This document shows, in pieces, positions 18,540-27,916 of a stretch of DNA of 49,207 nucleotides. This DNA comes from Candidatus Aegiribacteria sp. (lineage in GTDB: Bacteria > Fermentibacterota > Fermentibacteria > Fermentibacterales > JCC-6), in contig JAUWMQ010000005.1 in the NCBI GenBank assembly GCA_030613065.1, positions 1 through 49,207 on the forward strand. The letters are read 5' to 3'. Below the pieces are notes generated by a model. The model had not been told where the DNA came from and made no database searches. It saw nothing but the letters and a program-made list of their open reading frames with translations. The position numbers were made by a program, and so were the translations under genes. Each line of letters opens with the position of its first letter. The first letter of the stretch is position 1.

Positions 18540-19907
18540 ATGATTACCACTATCAGCGCTATACTCTGCATTACTTTTGCGGCGTCCCCTGCGGAGAGTA
18601 AACTCACCGTTGACATTGGTGGCAGTCCTCCCGTTCCCGCTTTGTACGAACTTGGAATTGATTCAGTTCTTGCTTCCGATTCATCAATCACAGTGCTGCA
18701 GGAAAGTGTCCTGCAATGGTATCTAGAAGAAGGATACCCATTTGCCGGTGCTGGTTACTACTTTATATCGGACGATTCCCTTATTGTGAATACTGTTCCC
18801 GGCAGGCACGCCCTCCTTGAAGAAGTTCGCATTGAGGGGGCAGAGGGAACCCGCAGTGAAGTTTTTGAAAGGCTGCTGGTAATTGAGCCCGGCGATCCCT
18901 ACAGCCGTGAGGAGGTTAACGCATGGGTTTCAAGGATCGAGCAGCTGAAGTTTATTAAAGTCGCGGGCACGACCGAGCTGTTCCTTGGAGAGGGCGGCAA
19001 TCTCGTCATCGTACAGCATATTCAGAAAGGGAGGGCAGGGCATTTCGCCGCGTCCATGGAGTGGCAGGGGGATTATCTTGAAGGTGCCGGAGAGGTTCTT
19101 TTCCTGAATCTGGCTGGAACCGCGCGGGAACTGGAGATATCCGGCAAGACTACCGAATGGGGAGGTTTTAACGCGTATCTCAGGTACAGAGAGCCATGGC
19201 TTTTCGGCATTCCCCTTTCAGCCCAGCTTGAAGTATCCCAGGAAATCCCCGAAAGCCTATGGGTCAACCGGGAGGGAATCCTTTCAATTATCTGGAGCTT
19301 TGACCGGTCCGAGATCATTGGAGGAGCCGGTATCTGGAGGGGATATCCCCCGGACGGAGAGCGGCAGAAGTACGATTACGGGCTTGCGGGAATAACATTC
19401 CGCACCGGTTCCAGAGTGCAGCAGGGCTGGGACGGAATTGAGATTCAACTGGAGGCTAGATCCGGCAACAGAACAGGGCAGGATTCTTCCGGTATTCTGA
19501 CAATGGCGGAACTGATAATTAATGGAAATATTTACAGAGGTGTAATTGGTTTCGGGGGTAGATTGCTGACAGGTGGAGTTATGCAGGGGGACTGGTTCGA
19601 AGGTCTTCTTGAACAGCTTGGCGGACAGGAAACCCTGAGGGGTTATCCCGAAAACGCTTTCAGAGCGGTACGATATGCAGTTGCAAGACCTGAGATCTCT
19701 CTGGGCGAAACCGAAACCAGACTATACCTGTTCTGTGATCTCGCTGCCGCTTTAACACCTTTCGATGGGATGAGATATCCCGTAGGCTGCGGGGCCGGAA
19801 TAAGGGGGATGAGCGGTATCTTCTATGCAGATGCAGCAGCCGGATTCCCGTTTCAGGAAGGGCTTGGCAGCGCCAGGCTCTATCTTCGCCTCACCGCTTC
19901 GATATAG
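18540..19907 (+). CDS. POTRA-containing Omp85/TpsB-like outer-membrane protein
   Basis: POTRA-like LLEEVRIEGAEGTRSEVFERLLVIEPGDPYSREEVNAWVSRIEQL and LRGYPENAFRAVRYAVARPE (V/LRGY motif). Confidence 0.8.
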   Translation: MITTISAILCITFAASPAESKLTVDIGGSPPVPALYELGIDSVLASDSSITVLQESVLQWYLEEGYPFAGAGYYFISDDSLIVNTVPGRHALLEEVRIEGAEGTRSEVFERLLVIEPGDPYSREEVNAWVSRIEQLKFIKVAGTTELFLGEGGNLVIVQHIQKGRAGHFAASMEWQGDYLEGAGEVLFLNLAGTARELEISGKTTEWGGFNAYLRYREPWLFGIPLSAQLEVSQEIPESLWVNREGILSIIWSFDRSEIIGGAGIWRGYPPDGERQKYDYGLAGITFRTGSRVQQGWDGIEIQLEARSGNRTGQDSSGILTMAELIINGNIYRGVIGFGGRLLTGGVMQGDWFEGLLEQLGGQETLRGYPENAFRAVRYAVARPEISLGETETRLYLFCDLAAALTPFDGMRYPVGCGAGIRGMSGIFYADAAAGFPFQEGLGSARLYLRLTASI

Positions 19908-20170
19908 ACCTGCAATCCCACGGACAGACCCGAAGTTAAGCGATAGGAATCTCACTCAGGGCACTTCAATGCGTCAACATCCCAGCCTCTCGTCAGGTGC
20001 CATATCAATCATGATCCGTTATTCACCTATTGGCGAAGCATACATTCATCAATGGCTCACCATTCCTCCTGTAATTCAGGTAGCATATTTGCACAATAAT
20101 GAGAATCAAATTCAGTAGAACTACAACAGGTAAAAATCGTATTGATCGCTTTCTACTGAATCAGCTTTTC

Positions 20171-23158
20171 TTATTCATCCAGCGCTTTTCTGACAATTCT
20201 TGCCAGATCTTTTCTGGAGAACGGCTTCTGAATGAACAAAACCCCTTCGTTCAGGACTCCGTGATGGGCGACGACATTGGCTGTATATCCAGACATGAAT
20301 ATGTACTTGATGTCCGGATAAATGGATTGGAACCTTTCTGCCAGTTCATGCCCATTCATTTCGGGCATGATCACATCGGTGATGAGCAGGTTAATCTCGC
20401 CGGCGTGTTCCTCAGCCAGGCCGATGGCCTCGGCTGGTGTGCCCGCTGTCAACACGGCGTAGCCCAGCCCGCCAAGGATTTTTTGGACGAGGTTCAGGAT
20501 CGAACGGTCATCCTCCACCAGCAGGACCATCTCACCGCGACCTTGCTGGATTTCCGCTGCGCTTGTCTCCCTGATCTCGACAGCTTTGCCCTCATGCCGG
20601 GCCAAGTATATCTTGAAGGTCGTTCCTTTACCCGGTTCGCTGTAGACATTGATGAACCCGTTGTTCTGCTTGACAATGCCGTAGATCGTTGCAAGCCCCA
20701 GGCCGGTGCCCTTATTCACATCCTTTGTAGTGAAAAACGGCTCGAAAATACTGTCCAGAATTTCCTTTTCCATGCCGCAGCCGTTGTCGCTCACGGCCAG
20801 TAGGACAAACTCACCGGGAACAAAACCGGCGTGATCGGCGCAGTAGGCCGCGTCGAAAGATGTGTTTCTCGTTTCGATAGTAACCTTGCCCACACCATCG
20901 ATGGCGTCCCGGGCGTTGACGCACAGGTTGGCCAGGATCTGGTCGAGCTGGGAGGGGTCTATTTTGACAGGCCATAGGTATGTCGCCGGCAACCAGGCAA
21001 GATTGATGTCCTCGCCGATGAGCTGACTGAGCATTTTAAGCATGCTCTCCACATTTTTGTTCAGCTCAATCACCCTGGGTGCGATGGTCTGCTTCCGGGC
21101 AAAGGCCAGCAGATGCCGGGTAATGTCAGCCGCACGTTTTGCGGCATTGAGGATTTCATCGAGATCTGCACGCAGCGGCCCGGTTGCGCCCACCTCATCC
21201 ATCGCCAGTTCAGTGAAGCCGATAATCACGCTGAGCGCATTGTTGTAATCATGTGCCACCCCGCCTGCCAGGCGCCCCACGGATTCCAATTTCTGGGCCT
21301 GACGAAGTTGGTCTTCAATTGAAGCCTTTTCTGCCTTAAGTTTTTTTTGAATTGTAATATCTTTGTCAAAACCGCGATACCCTATCATTTCTCCGTCGGC
21401 ATTAAGAATCGGAACAGCGTTTGTAAGAAGACAAACTTTGGTTCCATCTTTAGCAAGGTTCCAGTTTTCCAGATCAACAATCGGTTCTGAATTTGAAACG
21501 ATTTTGACGAATCTATCTTTGATTGTAGCCGCTTCTTCCTCTGGCATAAACTCAAATGGTGTTCTTCCTAACATCTCTTTTGCTGTATACTTAAGAACAT
21601 ATTCTACTGAATCGGAAATATATGTGTAAGTGCCGTTTATATCCACTTCCCAAATCCAATTCGCCATACTATGGGCAATATCCCGAAAGCGTCGTTCACT
21701 CTCCAACAGCTGCTCCTCTGCCAGCTTACGCTCGGTGATGTCCTCCACCGTCTCGTGGACAAAGATAGTTTTTCCATCAGGATCGATGAGCGGCGCTGCG
21801 GTGACGAACAGGGTCCGCATCCCCTGTTGCATGTTGGCTTCCCTTTCGAATGAATGCACCTGACCGTCCTGGAAAGCCATAATCACGGGACATCCCTCGC
21901 ACGGTTCCGTTCTGGGAGGAAGATTGAAAGCGCCATAACAGGGCAGATCCTTTCCGGAGTCGTCTTGGGGAAACCATTTGCGCGTGGTGGAATTGGACGC
22001 CAGAATTTCCATGTCCGGGCCGATGATCGAACCCCCCATCGGCAGGCTGTCGATAAGCACACGGAATTTCTCCTCGCTTTGCCGCAGGGAATCGGTCATC
22101 TCTCGCGCCAGTGAAATCGCACGGCTATGTGTGTTTTCCTGGCCCTGGATGAAAAGGAAGACTAACAGGCTGATGACAATCCCGGCGGCGAGGATAATCC
22201 AGGAAGCGAATTGATCAATGGTAGCCTCGAAAGACGGGCTGGACTCAAAGGACAGGGTCCATTGATGACCGCAAAGATCAAGCGTCTGTCGGCTGGAAAA
22301 CATGTGCTTGTGGTTCTCATCCGGGGCGATGGAATGTTCATTAAATTCATACATCAATCCTGCCGAAGAGACTGTAGTTCCATCGTAAATTTCAAATTCA
22401 ACATCATGCATGAGGTCCGGAAAGATTCCTTGCATGAGAGCGTCCATACGGAACGGGCTGTATACAAATCCGATGAGGGCCGCTCTCCTCTCTTGGGCGG
22501 TATTTAAGGACAAGCCCTTCGCGTAGATAGGGACATACAGCAGGAATCCCGCCTGAACCTGTTCGTCGATCTCCTGGACCAGCACAACCTTACCCGAAAG
22601 CGAGACCTCGCCGGTATCCCGCGCCCGCTCCATGGCGGCCCGCCGCATCGGCTCGGAAAACATGTCGTAGCCGAAAGAGTGCTGATTGCGCACGTTAAAA
22701 GGTTCCAGCAAGATGATGGCCGTGTACACGTCGCGTTCACCTTCGGGCCAGACCGTATAGTCGGAAAATCCCTCCGCCCTGATCCCTTGAATATGACGCT
22801 CAAGTTCCGACGGCTGGACGACTCTGGAATATCCGATGCCCTGGACGCCGGGGAAAAAGGTTTGGACTTCCCTGTATTCATAATATATCCGCCATTCATT
22901 CCGGGTCACGTCTTCGGAAACTGCAAAGAGCCCTGAAAATCCCTGAAGGGCAATCGCGTAATCATGAAATCGATGGGTGATATTCGAGGTAATCATTAAG
23001 GTCTTTTCGTCGAATCTGAGCCGTGCTTTTTCCATCTCCCGGTTGCTCCAAAACAGCCAGACAGAGATGGCAAGGGAAAGCGAAAGCGCCAGCACAACAT
23101 AGGGAAGGAGCTTTCTGAGCTTAATCGATTCGTGTATTTGGTGGAGAGATTCCTTCAT
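20171..23158 (-). CDS. Hybrid sensor histidine kinase: TM-CHASE-TM-PAS-PAS-HisKA-HATPase-REC
   Basis: CHASE-type periplasmic region, [21 protein letters not shown] (H box), [34 protein letters not shown]-terminal receiver LLVEDDRSI…[13 protein letters not shown]…QKPFS. Confidence 0.95.
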   Translation of the reverse strand: MKESLHQIHESIKLRKLLPYVVLALSLSLAISVWLFWSNREMEKARLRFDEKTLMITSNITHRFHDYAIALQGFSGLFAVSEDVTRNEWRIYYEYREVQTFFPGVQGIGYSRVVQPSELERHIQGIRAEGFSDYTVWPEGERDVYTAIILLEPFNVRNQHSFGYDMFSEPMRRAAMERARDTGEVSLSGKVVLVQEIDEQVQAGFLLYVPIYAKGLSLNTAQERRAALIGFVYSPFRMDALMQGIFPDLMHDVEFEIYDGTTVSSAGLMYEFNEHSIAPDENHKHMFSSRQTLDLCGHQWTLSFESSPSFEATIDQFASWIILAAGIVISLLVFLFIQGQENTHSRAISLAREMTDSLRQSEEKFRVLIDSLPMGGSIIGPDMEILASNSTTRKWFPQDDSGKDLPCYGAFNLPPRTEPCEGCPVIMAFQDGQVHSFEREANMQQGMRTLFVTAAPLIDPDGKTIFVHETVEDITERKLAEEQLLESERRFRDIAHSMANWIWEVDINGTYTYISDSVEYVLKYTAKEMLGRTPFEFMPEEEAATIKDRFVKIVSNSEPIVDLENWNLAKDGTKVCLLTNAVPILNADGEMIGYRGFDKDITIQKKLKAEKASIEDQLRQAQKLESVGRLAGGVAHDYNNALSVIIGFTELAMDEVGATGPLRADLDEILNAAKRAADITRHLLAFARKQTIAPRVIELNKNVESMLKMLSQLIGEDINLAWLPATYLWPVKIDPSQLDQILANLCVNARDAIDGVGKVTIETRNTSFDAAYCADHAGFVPGEFVLLAVSDNGCGMEKEILDSIFEPFFTTKDVNKGTGLGLATIYGIVKQNNGFINVYSEPGKGTTFKIYLARHEGKAVEIRETSAAEIQQGRGEMVLLVEDDRSILNLVQKILGGLGYAVLTAGTPAEAIGLAEEHAGEINLLITDVIMPEMNGHELAERFQSIYPDIKYIFMSGYTANVVAHHGVLNEGVLFIQKPFSRKDLARIVRKALDE

Positions 23159-23541
23159 CTTCAGTTTCCTTAATAAATATTCAGGAATATTTGAAACTCG
23201 AACATTCTTGCATTAATACTATCAAATCAAATCCCAAAAGAAAAGAACTATTATAGAAATAAGTTTATTCAGCGAAAAAGAGTACTTCAAGTATCTTGCA
23301 GTGGGCAACATTCAGAATGTGGTTCCTGAATGAAAGATTCCTTTGCTGGAGAACACAAGCACCCTTCCAGCAACAGGCAGATATATCCTACCTTTTCAAG
23401 CGGAAGGAAAGCGATTGTGGCGCCTTTCGGCAGAAGGTGGATCTCCTTTATATTCTTCCGGTATGAAAAATATTCTCAGGTTCGTGTTTCACGAAATACT
23501 CAGAAACGAATGCATTCTTAATCATCTGAAAGGGGAGCGGT

Positions 23542-24771
23542 ATGTCATCCAGAAAGCAGACAATAATATCTGCCGATGTTCTCTACGACGGCCATAAGAA
23601 AGTCGAGAACTTCTCGATTATTGTTGAGGAAGATAAAATCGTTGATGTAGTTTATAAGAAGATGAAATCCGATTATCACGGCTTTGTGACTCCGGGATTC
23701 ATAGACGCTCATTCCCATATCGGGATGGACAGGGAAGGGGAGCCCTGGGCCGAATCCGAGACCAACGATACTCTCAGTCAGATTCTACCTGTTAATGACC
23801 CCCTTAACAGTATCTACTTCGATGACAGGGCTTTCAAAGATGCTGTTGATTTCGGTGTGCTTTACAGCTGCGTGGTCCCCGGGAGCGGGAATCTTCTCGG
23901 AGGAAAAGCAAAGGTTATCAGGAATTTCGAGCCGAACAGGAAGAACGCGGTTTTGAAGGACTACGGCTACAAGATGGCTCTGGGTTACAATCCGAGGTCC
24001 ACGACTGACTGGAAGGGTGACCGTCCCAGTACCAGAATGGGAGTATACGCCCTGCTCGAACAGAAATTCGATGAGGTTATCAACAAACGAGACTGCGCGG
24101 AACTCGATAAGGAGAGAAGTCTCCATAAGCTTCAGCATGACATAAAAAAGGAAAAACTGTCAAAGAAAGAGCAGGATTTTCAGAGAAAAGCAATTGATCT
24201 GGAATACCTGCACGAGTTCAACCCTGTTGAAGTAGCTATTATCGAACTGCTGGATGGTAAGAAAACCGCCAAGGTTCATGTTCACAAAGAAGACGATGTC
24301 CTCTACCTGATCTGGCTTGCAGAGAAATACGGTATCAAGGTTACCGCTGATCACACCTGTGATGTATTCCACAGAGAAATATTCGATGAACTGGCAAAGG
24401 CCGGTATTCCGGTTGTATACGGACCCATGGGTTCGGTGGGATACAAAGTCGAGCTGAAGCATGCCTATTATCAGAACGCCGGGCTTCTGATGAAATCCAG
24501 GGCATTCTACGGTCTGATGACCGATCATCCTGTAATATGGGCACCTGCCTTGAGAGACAGTCTCAAATTCTTCCTGATTGCCGGAATGAGCCCCGAGGAG
24601 GCCATCTCACTGATTACGTTCAAGAATGCGAAGATACTTGGTATTGATGATCAGCTCGGTTCCATCGAAGCAGGGAAGACAGCAAGTCTGATTGTATGGG
24701 ACCGCCATCCACTGGACCTCGCAGCTTTCCCGAGAATGGTAATGGCCGAAGGAAAAATCATCAGGAAGTAG
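23542..24771 (+). CDS. Amidohydrolase-family protein (imidazolonepropionase/dihydroorotase-like fold)
   Basis: VTPGFIDAHSHIGMDREG…ITADHTCDVFH…GSIEAGKTASLIVWDRHPLD; RBS ggggag. Confidence 0.88.
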   Translation: MSSRKQTIISADVLYDGHKKVENFSIIVEEDKIVDVVYKKMKSDYHGFVTPGFIDAHSHIGMDREGEPWAESETNDTLSQILPVNDPLNSIYFDDRAFKDAVDFGVLYSCVVPGSGNLLGGKAKVIRNFEPNRKNAVLKDYGYKMALGYNPRSTTDWKGDRPSTRMGVYALLEQKFDEVINKRDCAELDKERSLHKLQHDIKKEKLSKKEQDFQRKAIDLEYLHEFNPVEVAIIELLDGKKTAKVHVHKEDDVLYLIWLAEKYGIKVTADHTCDVFHREIFDELAKAGIPVVYGPMGSVGYKVELKHAYYQNAGLLMKSRAFYGLMTDHPVIWAPALRDSLKFFLIAGMSPEEAISLITFKNAKILGIDDQLGSIEAGKTASLIVWDRHPLDLAAFPRMVMAEGKIIRK

Positions 24772-24774
24772 TAT

Positions 24775-24797
24775 GGGGAGGTCCGGTCTGACCCCCC
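24775..24797. terminator. Hairpin between convergent amidohydrolase and OmpA-family genes
   Basis: GGGG-a-GGTC-CGGTCT-GACC-CCCC located between the two stop codons. Confidence 0.55.
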
Positions 24798-24804
24798 GAG
24801 GATA

Positions 24805-26790
24805 CTAAATGCTGAGGACTGTGAACTCGATTCTTCGGTTTTTGGCTTTATTGGCCGCGGAGTCGTTAGAAACAACAGGCATGGACTCACCGTAGCCCAC
24901 AGTGGTGAGTCTGTCACCTGAAATGCCAGTACTGACCAGATACTGGAAGACCGATTGAGCACGACGCTCGCTGAGGGTCTGGTTGGATGCCTCACTTCCA
25001 TCGCTGTCTGTGTGTCCTGCTATACGTATTCTTGCATTTGGATTATCTCTCAAGAGAATCGCCACACTATCCAGAATGCTGAAGCTTTCAGGTTTGAGAG
25101 TAGCGCTCCCGGAGGTGAAATAGATGTTGTCAAAGCTTAATACAGCACCCGCGCGGAGTGCATCTCGAAGATTAAATGAGACATTTACCGTTTCATTGGC
25201 AATAAGGCTTACAGACCGGTTATCTGAAATGTAACCATCCGCCTGAACAGTTATCGGCCAGGTTCCCGCTTCCACATCAGCAGTGAATACTCCAGCATCA
25301 TTGGTTGTTACAGTGACAGGTGTGGTGCTTCCGATCGTTACTGAAGCACCTGCGATGGGTATACCTGCTCCATCCCTGACAGAGCCTGTTATCGAACTAA
25401 GATTCGGAAGCAGCGCAAAGTCAAGGGTGGCAGCTTGATTGCGGCCAAGAACTATAGTTGCACTGGTATTTCCGTATCCGGGGGCAACAACAGTTACGGG
25501 AACTTCTCCAGAGGGGATTATATGTGTATAGAAACCGGTAACACCATCACTTGTGACATTGGCGATGGGCATACCAGGGAAGGTGATCGTTGAAAAGACA
25601 GCTTCACCGGTAAGAGAATCAGTCACTGTCCCACTCAAGGTTGCCGAATCGGTCTGCCCTTCATCGGTTACTATATCAGAAGAGAAACCCATTGCTACGC
25701 TTACACCCCAATCGAAAACTCCACCGATCGGCAGTGGAGCTCTCTCGGCGCGCTGATCCTCGGTAACAACACTGTCTGTCTGGTAGAGGCCATGACCGAG
25801 ATCGTAATATCCAGGATCAAATGTGCTGGTACTCAGATCGAAAATAACATTCAGGTATGTCCCTGAATTGTCCTTGAATCTGATTCCAGGCGTGAAGTAG
25901 GATACCGAAGCGTTGTCCCGGTCGATAAGTTTCTGATTTGTGTATTCCAGGAAGATATCAAGGTGGGAGGTTGGAATCTCAAGGCCGAAGCCCATGTTAA
26001 AAACACCGTCTGCAACTTCAATATATACAATCGTGGAATCGGAATAGGACCATCCAGCAACGACCGGCATAACTCTGAAGTCTGTGAAGTGGTAATTCTG
26101 CATATATTTTGCATAGCCGAAATTGAGATGTGCTTTTACCGGTGCCATTGGAAGCCAGCGGTTGAAATCACCGGTAATAAGGAGCTCCATTGCCAGACTG
26201 TTATTGCCTGTTGTGGTGAATGGTCTGCGAGCTGTGCTTATCAGCTGTCCCGAGTGCCAGATCCCATCAGGTCCATCTTCGTTACGCAGGAAGACCGTAT
26301 CCGCCGAAGAAAACCCAAGACGCAAATCTCCACCGAACCACACAACATCCTTCAGACTGGTGATAGGATTGTATCCGCCATGGAGAATCAGATTATATCC
26401 CTCGAACCCATAAATCTCCTCCCAGTGTCCTGTTGAACGCTCTTCAAACGAACCTCTTTCATAAAAGGTACTGGAGTAAGCTGCGTTCGCCGCTAGATCA
26501 ATATAGTCCCAGATTCCGTATGCAAGGCTGAATCTAGCCTGTCCAGTGTGCTCTACATCGGTCACCTCGGGGAACATAAGTGTATGTGGCAGAAAATGGC
26601 TGTGGTAAATGAAATTCTTGTACTCATTTACCGCTGTCCAGTAGGTCAGTCCCAGACCGAATGACATTTCATTAAAACCAATCGGTATGGCACTGTTCAC
26701 ACGGTGAAGGCCGGGGATCCCGTGGGTTGAAGGAGCCGCGAATGAAAGAGTAATTATTACTAACAGGATCAAAGGTGTAATTCTTTTCAA
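24805..26790 (-). CDS. OmpA-family protein with carboxypeptidase-regulatory-like repeats
   Basis: C-terminal FDNIYFTSGSATLKPESFSILDSVAILLRDNPNARIRIAGHTDSDGSEASNQTLSERRAQSV; TTG start at 26790 preceded by GGAGG gives a signal peptide (LKRITPLILLVIITLSFAAP). Confidence 0.88.
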   Translation of the reverse strand: MKRITPLILLVIITLSFAAPSTHGIPGLHRVNSAIPIGFNEMSFGLGLTYWTAVNEYKNFIYHSHFLPHTLMFPEVTDVEHTGQARFSLAYGIWDYIDLAANAAYSSTFYERGSFEERSTGHWEEIYGFEGYNLILHGGYNPITSLKDVVWFGGDLRLGFSSADTVFLRNEDGPDGIWHSGQLISTARRPFTTTGNNSLAMELLITGDFNRWLPMAPVKAHLNFGYAKYMQNYHFTDFRVMPVVAGWSYSDSTIVYIEVADGVFNMGFGLEIPTSHLDIFLEYTNQKLIDRDNASVSYFTPGIRFKDNSGTYLNVIFDLSTSTFDPGYYDLGHGLYQTDSVVTEDQRAERAPLPIGGVFDWGVSVAMGFSSDIVTDEGQTDSATLSGTVTDSLTGEAVFSTITFPGMPIANVTSDGVTGFYTHIIPSGEVPVTVVAPGYGNTSATIVLGRNQAATLDFALLPNLSSITGSVRDGAGIPIAGASVTIGSTTPVTVTTNDAGVFTADVEAGTWPITVQADGYISDNRSVSLIANETVNVSFNLRDALRAGAVLSFDNIYFTSGSATLKPESFSILDSVAILLRDNPNARIRIAGHTDSDGSEASNQTLSERRAQSVFQYLVSTGISGDRLTTVGYGESMPVVSNDSAANKAKNRRIEFTVLSI

Positions 26791-27029
26791 TTTATTCCTC
26801 CGCTTATTGACCGAAAAGAGATCTCTATTTCTTGTTAGATGAAGAATGTGCATATTGATCAATATAGTCAAGCAACTCAATTTCCACACTTGATTTCAAT
26901 GTTCTATCAAATTGCAGTTCAGCTATCTTCATGATTTACATGAAGAAATGAGAGAGGATTGACATGACTACGCTGAAGAAAGAGTATCCATCGGTATGAA
27001 ATGAGCTATTTATTTGTTGGAGGTTTTGA

Positions 27030-27818
27030 ATGAGAGTATCAGTGGCATCTCTTATCATGTTGGTTTCTGTTACTTTATACTCAAGCTGTGGTGATTCTGC
27101 TACAGAAATATCCGGTACGCTTCCTGTTGTGACAGGGATTACTGTTGATTCCGTTGCAAGTAAAGGTGATACTATTGTGGTTACCTGGACCGCATTGACC
27201 GGTACCCAGATAGAGGGGTATCTCCTCTGGTCCAGAGTAAAGATTGAAGATCCCTGGGAGTTACTTGAAGTAGTCTATCAGAATACTGGAATCCACATCG
27301 CTGACAGGTCGGCCTACTACACCGTCATGGCTTTCTATGGAGATAACACTTCATCCGATACAGGCTTGTCAGACAATACAAGAACTGAAAGTCTGTCAGA
27401 GACAAGACTGCCGGTTTCGACTGAACCAGTGGGCTTCCGTATTGACCTTGAGGGAGATTCTCTTATTTCCGGTAACCCCTCTTCTCCAGAATTCCATCAG
27501 CAATTCACAGTTGCCGTTGATTCACTCAGCGGAGAGAGGTTCATTTACCCGGGTACTGCTAATCCATGGCCCGGTGGAGCAAAAACGATGGTGTCATCAA
27601 GTGGTGGCTATGTTGCTCCAGCTCCCAATGACAGTATTCTATGGCAGGACAGTATCTCCTACGGTGCTAACTTCTTCCTTGCACTTGAGAGCGGATACTA
27701 CTGCAAGCTTAATGGCTTGGAAATATCCCCCGATACATTAACAGTGCCTGACACTCTGATCATTGATGGCCAGTATCAACCTATCCAAAGTGTCAGGGTG
27801 TTTAATCAGAACAGGTAA
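27030..27818 (+). CDS. Putative lipoprotein with fibronectin type III-like domain
   Basis: MRVSVASLIMLVSVTLYSSCGD lipobox; PVVTGITVDSVASKGDTIVVTWTALTGTQIEGYLLW. Confidence 0.6.
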   Translation: MRVSVASLIMLVSVTLYSSCGDSATEISGTLPVVTGITVDSVASKGDTIVVTWTALTGTQIEGYLLWSRVKIEDPWELLEVVYQNTGIHIADRSAYYTVMAFYGDNTSSDTGLSDNTRTESLSETRLPVSTEPVGFRIDLEGDSLISGNPSSPEFHQQFTVAVDSLSGERFIYPGTANPWPGGAKTMVSSSGGYVAPAPNDSILWQDSISYGANFFLALESGYYCKLNGLEISPDTLTVPDTLIIDGQYQPIQSVRVFNQNR

Positions 27819-27916
27819 TCGATTCCACGTGAGGAGTCGGCTTTTCCAACTTCAAGGGATTGATTTGCAGATGGCGAACTGCGTGCTGGTGAGGTAAGGC
27901 TTGCTGAAAATCTTCC

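Noticed and set aside
20099-20803. 234-aa plus-strand ORF antisense to the hybrid kinase receiver domain
   Set aside because: Kinase reading frame is unambiguous; antisense frame has no family match
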